Positions 59,687 to 64,000 of a DNA stretch of 64,000 nucleotides are shown here, piece by piece. Positions within the stretch are counted from its first letter, which is position 1. The number at the start of each line of letters is the position of its first letter. The DNA is from Paracoccus onubensis (GTDB lineage Bacteria; Pseudomonadota; Alphaproteobacteria; Rhodobacterales; Rhodobacteraceae): NCBI RefSeq assembly GCF_003591515.1, contig NZ_QZCG01000004.1, forward strand, positions 1 to 64,000, written 5' to 3'. Under the pieces are notes generated by a model. That model saw only the letters and a program-made list of their open reading frames with translations. It did not search any database and was not told the origin of the DNA. Position numbers and translations under genes: made by a program.

Positions 59687-59698
59687 AGGAGAGCCGGA

Positions 59699-60082
59699 AT
59701 GAAACGCGGAATATTGCTGAACGCCGAATTATCGGGCCTGATCGCGGCAATGGGGCATGGGGATCTGCTGGTCATCGGGGATGCCGGATTACCGGTACCG
59801 CCGGATACACGCTGCATCGACCTTGCCGTCACGCAAGGCATTCCACGCTTCATGGATGTGCTTGACGCTGTGCTGTCGGAGCTGATCGTGGAACGCTCTG
59901 CCATGGCGCATGAGACAGGCTCGGAGTTGATCGACGCGCTGTCGCATAAACCGCTTGGATCGGTCGAGCGGCTGACGCATGAAGACCTGAAACGGATCAG
60001 CGGAAGCGCCCGCGCGATTGTCAGGACCGGGGAATTCACCCCTTACGCCAATATCTGCCTTTGGTCCGGGGTCGCGTTTTGA
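59699..60082 (+). CDS. rbsD: RbsD/FucU-family sugar mutarotase
   Basis: This 127-residue protein has the RbsD pattern: [22 protein letters not shown] with the catalytic His20, [18 protein letters not shown], and a C-terminal [17 protein letters not shown] with Tyr. It speeds beta-pyranose to furanose conversion of D-ribose or a related sugar. It is close behind the dipeptidase gene (12 bases), with no ribose transporter or kinase present here. Confidence 0.88.
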   Translation: MKRGILLNAELSGLIAAMGHGDLLVIGDAGLPVPPDTRCIDLAVTQGIPRFMDVLDAVLSELIVERSAMAHETGSELIDALSHKPLGSVERLTHEDLKRISGSARAIVRTGEFTPYANICLWSGVAF

Positions 60083-60099
60083 CGGGAGGGAGCGCAGGC

Positions 60100-60780
60100 A
60101 TGACTGCCGTGATCTTGCTGACCGGACCAGCCGCCATGCTTGCCGGAACCAGACATCAAAGCGCAATCGCAAAGACACCCGTCACTGCACCGGTCGCGAT
60201 CGAAGTCGAAGGAATCGCGGGAGACGAACAGGCTGATCGGCGGGTACATGGTGGTCAAGAAAAGGCGTTGCATCATTATCCGCGCGACCATTACCCGGCA
60301 TGGCAGGACGAAATCGGTGCACTCGATCTGCTGAACGCGCCCGGTGCATTTGGCGAGAATATATCGTCATCGGGATTGACCGAGAAAAGCGTGGCTGTGG
60401 GCGATATCTTCCGGCTGGGCACCGCCTTGATACAGGTGTCACAGGGGCGTCAGCCGTGCTGGAAGCTGAATCATCGCTTTGGCGTTGCAGACATGGCATT
60501 GCGGGTGCAAGGCAGTGGACGCAGCGGATGGTATTATCGCGTATTGGAAACAGGCAGCGCAGGTCCCGGTGATACTCTCACGCTGATCGAGCGCCCTGCT
60601 CCGGACTGGACCCTCCATCGCCTGTGGCAGATGATGTATGTGGATCGAATGAATATCGAAGCCCTGTCGCAGATGGCCGCGCTGGATGTTCTGGCCGAGG
60701 GCTGGAAACGCTATGCGCGGCGGCGGCTGGAAAGCGGCCGGGTCGAGGATTGGAGCAAGAGGCTGGAGGGATCTTCATGA
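60100..60780 (+). CDS. MOSC-domain protein (YiiM-like)
   Basis: This 226-residue protein contains a MOSC core: EGIAGDEQADRRVHGGQEKALHHYP (metal/sulfur region) and the conserved Cys in VSQGRQPCWKLNHRFG, followed by GWYYRVLETG and a C-terminal helix. MOSC proteins handle sulfur or molybdenum cofactor chemistry; YiiM reduces N-hydroxylated bases. ATG 60100 follows GGGAGGG. It overlaps pdxY by four bases. Confidence 0.83.
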   Translation: MTAVILLTGPAAMLAGTRHQSAIAKTPVTAPVAIEVEGIAGDEQADRRVHGGQEKALHHYPRDHYPAWQDEIGALDLLNAPGAFGENISSSGLTEKSVAVGDIFRLGTALIQVSQGRQPCWKLNHRFGVADMALRVQGSGRSGWYYRVLETGSAGPGDTLTLIERPAPDWTLHRLWQMMYVDRMNIEALSQMAALDVLAEGWKRYARRRLESGRVEDWSKRLEGSS

Positions 60781-61625
60781 CAGAAACACCAAGACCGCCA
60801 CTGGTAATTTCCGTGCAAAGCCAGGTCGTGCATGGTCATGTCGGCAATTCGGCAGCGCTGTTTCCGATGCAGGCCGCCGGGCTGGAAGTGGCCGCGATCC
60901 CGACGGTGATCTTTTCGAATACGCCGGATTACCCGACCCTTCGCGGAGCCCCCGTTACCCCGTCTCTCTTTGCGGATCTTCTGCTGGGGGCGGACGAGCG
61001 AGGATTGCCGCAGCGCGCGACCTATCTTTTGTCGGGCTATATCGGCTCGGTCGAGGTGGCACGGCTGTTGGCGGATTTCGTGACCCGCTGCAAAAAGGCC
61101 AACCCCGACCTGATCTATATCTGCGATCCGGTCATGGGGGATCACGCACCGGGCCTGTATGTGCCCGAGGAAATCGCCGGGGTGATGCAGGATGGATTGC
61201 TGCCTCTGGCCGATATCGCCACGCCGAATTCATTTGAACTGGAACATCTGAGCGGCCGCCCGATCATGACGCTGGAAGATTTGCAGCAAGCGGCCACGGG
61301 TTTGAGGCTGGCCCCGAACGCGCAGTTGATCGCCACCGGATGCGCCCTGGCCGATACGCCCGCACATTATCTGGAATCGGTTATCCTGGGGCCGGACGGG
61401 ATCAGCCGCCATCCCACTCCGCATATTCCGGTCGCCCTGCCCGGCACCGGGGATCTGTTCACCGGGCTTGTCGTGGCGGGGCTTGGCCGGAATCATCCGC
61501 TGCCCGAAGCAGTGGATATGGCGCAGGCCATGACTGGCCGGGCATTGGACCACGCCCGCTCGATCGGCGCACGCGAAGTGATCCTGTTCGAGCCCGGCTT
61601 TCGGCGTGCGCTTCTGGAAATCTGA
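60777..61625 (+). CDS. pdxY: Pyridoxal kinase PdxY
   Basis: This 282-residue kinase phosphorylates pyridoxal, pyridoxine or pyridoxamine to salvage vitamin B6. It has GHVGNSAALFPMQAAGLEV, PTVIFSNTPDYPTLRG, DLIYICDPVMGD and the ATP/anion-hole motif PGTGDLFTGLVVAGL with the catalytic Asp. Its ATG overlaps the MOSC stop. Complete. Confidence 0.93.
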   Translation: MTETPRPPLVISVQSQVVHGHVGNSAALFPMQAAGLEVAAIPTVIFSNTPDYPTLRGAPVTPSLFADLLLGADERGLPQRATYLLSGYIGSVEVARLLADFVTRCKKANPDLIYICDPVMGDHAPGLYVPEEIAGVMQDGLLPLADIATPNSFELEHLSGRPIMTLEDLQQAATGLRLAPNAQLIATGCALADTPAHYLESVILGPDGISRHPTPHIPVALPGTGDLFTGLVVAGLGRNHPLPEAVDMAQAMTGRALDHARSIGAREVILFEPGFRRALLEI

Positions 61626-61641
61626 CAGGGAGACCACCGGC

Positions 61642-62085
61642 ATGGAAATCGGAGGAAAGCTGGATCCGGCCGTCATTCGCCGTGTGCAGGACAGTTTCGA
61701 CCGGCAAGGATTGATGGCGCATCTGGGCGCAGAGCTGGCCGAGGTCAAGGCCGGACAAGTGACGATCCGCCTGCCGTTCCGGCAAGAACTGACGCAGCAG
61801 CATGGGTATTTCCACGCCGGCGGCACCTCATCCATCGCCGACAGCGCCGGCGGCTATGCAGGCTACAGCCTGTTCCCCGAAGGCAGCGCGGTTCTGACGG
61901 TGGAATTCAAGCTGAACCTGATCAATCCTGCGCGCGGTGAATGGCTTGAAGCCATCGGCCGCGTGATCAAACCGGGACGGACATTGACGGTGTGTCAGTT
62001 GGATGTCTGGGGCGTAGATGGCGAACAGCGCATTCACGTGGCGACCGGTATGCAGACCCTTATCAGCGTAAAGGGTGATGCCTGA
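61642..62085 (+). CDS. PaaI-family thioesterase
   Basis: This 147-residue hot-dog fold enzyme has HGYFHAGGTSSIADSAGGYA, the PaaI/4HBT-type active-site helix, and LTVEFKLNLINPARGEWL for the beta-sheet. It would hydrolyse aromatic or medium acyl-CoA thioesters. It lies 16 bases after pdxY on the same strand. Confidence 0.85.
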   Translation: MEIGGKLDPAVIRRVQDSFDRQGLMAHLGAELAEVKAGQVTIRLPFRQELTQQHGYFHAGGTSSIADSAGGYAGYSLFPEGSAVLTVEFKLNLINPARGEWLEAIGRVIKPGRTLTVCQLDVWGVDGEQRIHVATGMQTLISVKGDA

Positions 62086-62193
62086 AAAACCACAGCAAAG
62101 CTCACCCCATCAGATTCCTTATTAAAATACTTGGAATTGTCGGCACAGCTAGATAATGCACAGCCAGAATCAATAAAAACAAAGGTGCTGGCA

Positions 62194-64000
62194 ATGAACT
62201 TGTGTCATCTCGCTCCGTTAACCGGGGTTTCGGTAATCGCGCTTTCGACATCGCTTCTTGCGCAGGAAGCACAGATCTCCCAGAATCCGGGGATTACGGT
62301 ACTTGCGCCGATCACGTTGGTTACAGAGGGACAGGAATCCGTCGAGGCAACCGGTGGCGTGATCGTCAGCCGCGAAGACCTTGAAGCGCTGAAACCCTCG
62401 GATATCTCGGATGTTTTCGCACGGGATTCCGCTGTCAGCGTCTCGGCGGGGACTGGTCCGGCCAAGCGCGTGCATGTGTTCGGGATCGAACAATCCAATC
62501 TTGCCGTGACGGTCGATGGCGTACCGCAATTCGGCGATAACTGGCATCATGCCGGATCGAATGTGATCGACCCGGCCTTTCTGAAGCGCGTCGATGTCGA
62601 TGCGGGTGCCGCACCTGCGGATGCGGGCTTTGGCGCCGGTGCCGGGGCGGTACGTTACGAAACCCTCGGCGCACGCGATTTGCTGACCGACGGGCGCAGC
62701 CAGGGCGGGCGGGCCGGATTGTCCTATGGCTCAAACGGGCGCGGACTGTCGGCCAGCCTTGCGGGTTACGGCGTTTATGACGGCTTTGACTGGTTCGCCA
62801 TGCTGCACAGCGCGCAGGGCGACAATTATGAAAACGGTGATGGCGATGAAATCGCGGGTTCCGAAACGGGCGTCACCGGCGCGTTGGTCAAACTTGGCTA
62901 TGAGTTCGAAGGTCATCGCGTCGAAATGTCTTATGAACATGCCGTCGATGACGGAGACCGCCCCGCCAAGATGAATTTCGACCTGCCACGCGAGGAGGGC
63001 GCGGTTTACCCGCTGAAGGTCACCCGCGACTCGCTGAGCCTGCGTTATACCGAGACGGCGCCCACAGCCAGTTGGGATCCCGAAGCTCTGATCTATCTGA
63101 ATCGCAACGAATATGACCGACCGGACTATATCGAGGGCGGAACGAATGGCGATATGAACATGCAGGCCGAAGGGTTCGGCGGTGTGTTCAAGAACCGCTT
63201 TCAGCTTGGTCAGGGCACGATCACCGCGGGCGTCGATTTCTCATATGCCGATTATACAATCGACAATTACGAAAGCGGTCCCATCATCGGTAGGGATGGA
63301 TTACCGACGGGCGAGGAATATGTGCGCATCCACAATCTGGAAACCGCACAGATCGGCACATTCGTTCAGGGCCGGTTCGAGTTTTCCAACGGCATCGATC
63401 TGTCCACGGGCCTGCGTCTGGATCATCACCGCTTCACCGATTGGAACGGCGAGCGTTTCAGCGATTCAGGGGCCAGCGTGAACGGCACATTGTCCTATGA
63501 ATTCGCCCCCGGTTACGAGATTTTCGCCGGCGCATCCAGAACATGGCTTGGCTATGACATTGGTGAATACGGCTATCTTCATGCCCGTGGCAGCAATACG
63601 ATCACCGAACCCGACTTCGAGGCCGCAAGCTCGGAAAACTACAAGATCGGTTTCAACGCTTCGCAGGATAACTGGACCGGGAACATCACCTTCTTCGACA
63701 CAAGGCTGAAAAACCTGCCCAATGCGTATTATTCTGAGGAAACCGGTCTTAACAATCTCGATAACATCGAAGAGGAATACCGCAGCAAAGGGATCACCCT
63801 TCAGGGCAATTACAGCTGGGGTTCGGGCCGGGTCGGCGCGAGTATAACCGCAGCCAAACTGACCGCCGATGGCCAGAAAATCCTGCCCGAGGGCGGTGAT
63901 GTCGTCCCGATCGGCGAGGTCGCGTCGATTTATGTCGACCAGGAGTTCTCGCAATATAACCTGAAACTCGGCGGCAATATCGAACTGGCCAACAAGATGA
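62194..64000 (+). CDS. TonB-dependent receptor, truncated by the window end
   Basis: The visible 602 residues begin with a signal peptide (MNLCHLAPLTGVSVIALSTS) and a plug domain: VSREDLEALKPSDISDVFA, VHVFGIEQSNLAVTVDGVPQ and an ALGVRYET-like GAGAVRYETLGARDLL. Beta-barrel strands then follow to the window edge. It binds a nutrient at the outer membrane and imports it with TonB energy. The plug block AVSVSAGTGPAKRVHVFGIE and the DGVPQFGDNWHHAG segment resemble iron or heme receptors, but the ligand is not certain. The gene runs beyond position 64000. Confidence 0.85.
   Translation, partial: MNLCHLAPLTGVSVIALSTSLLAQEAQISQNPGITVLAPITLVTEGQESVEATGGVIVSREDLEALKPSDISDVFARDSAVSVSAGTGPAKRVHVFGIEQSNLAVTVDGVPQFGDNWHHAGSNVIDPAFLKRVDVDAGAAPADAGFGAGAGAVRYETLGARDLLTDGRSQGGRAGLSYGSNGRGLSASLAGYGVYDGFDWFAMLHSAQGDNYENGDGDEIAGSETGVTGALVKLGYEFEGHRVEMSYEHAVDDGDRPAKMNFDLPREEGAVYPLKVTRDSLSLRYTETAPTASWDPEALIYLNRNEYDRPDYIEGGTNGDMNMQAEGFGGVFKNRFQLGQGTITAGVDFSYADYTIDNYESGPIIGRDGLPTGEEYVRIHNLETAQIGTFVQGRFEFSNGIDLSTGLRLDHHRFTDWNGERFSDSGASVNGTLSYEFAPGYEIFAGASRTWLGYDIGEYGYLHARGSNTITEPDFEAASSENYKIGFNASQDNWTGNITFFDTRLKNLPNAYYSEETGLNNLDNIEEEYRSKGITLQGNYSWGSGRVGASITAAKLTADGQKILPEGGDVVPIGEVASIYVDQEFSQYNLKLGGNIELANKM

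Noticed and set aside
1..64000. CRISPR array or rRNA operon
   Set aside because: No spaced direct repeats and no rRNA segments were seen on reading both strands.

Overview
This window is GC-rich alphaproteobacterial DNA, most likely from the Rhodobacteraceae and plausibly a Paracoccus-like organism. That placement is an inference from protein types and gene order: LolD-LolC/E next to RadA-CvpA-PurF, a 41-residue L36, Hint-domain and YjbH proteins, TRAP transporters, and small intergenic elements ending in GAAGAAG. No 16S gene is present to confirm it.

Positions 1-12015 are the right-hand part of an integrated phage or phage-derived element. It carries a late lysis module (73-aa protein, SGNH esterase-like protein, small coiled-coil membrane protein, endolysin, holin-like protein). 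Next comes a cargo island: a tightly overlapping four-gene operon of sulfotransferase-like and methyltransferase proteins, plus an AT-rich alpha/beta hydrolase. An overlapping early-type operon follows (DUF5131, ASCH-like, MazG-like, hypothetical). The element ends at a 46-nt 3' fragment of tRNA-Thr(GGT), which looks like an attachment-site duplication beginning in the anticodon loop. Two genes of the lysis module start directly after near-identical hairpins that bury their ribosome binding sites.

Positions 12051-14622 hold a second, decayed element: a tyrosine integrase with a nonsense codon, a deletion and a frameshift, and a broken paralogue of the ASCH-like gene. An intact TerC-family gene lies between them.

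From about 15 kb the DNA looks chromosomal. In order it carries: an orphan Hint-domain protein and several small envelope proteins; PAP2 phosphatase; LolD/LolC; RadA, CvpA, PurF; release factor 3; YghU; an isoquinoline-oxidoreductase-like molybdenum hydroxylase with a diheme cytochrome; and glycerate kinase divergent from malate synthase G.

Positions 35.5-45.7 kb are a catabolic locus under an IclR regulator with two perfect operators. It has a TRAP transporter, two family III CoA-transferases, an acetyl-CoA hydrolase-type CoA-transferase, an acyl-CoA dehydrogenase, a MaoC hydratase and an enoyl-CoA hydratase. The layout suggests import of an organic acid, CoA activation and beta-oxidation-like breakdown; the substrate is unknown.

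The right end contains DUF1643, L36, tRNA-Val(GAC), N-formylglutamate amidohydrolase, SPFH/NfeD, NUDIX, a YjbH/YjbF exopolysaccharide pair, a DeoR-TPI-RpiB trio resembling the erythritol genes eryH/eryI, an orphan Hcp, PepF, a GNAT protein, an M19 dipeptidase, RbsD, MOSC, PdxY, a thioesterase and the start of a TonB-dependent receptor cut by the window edge.
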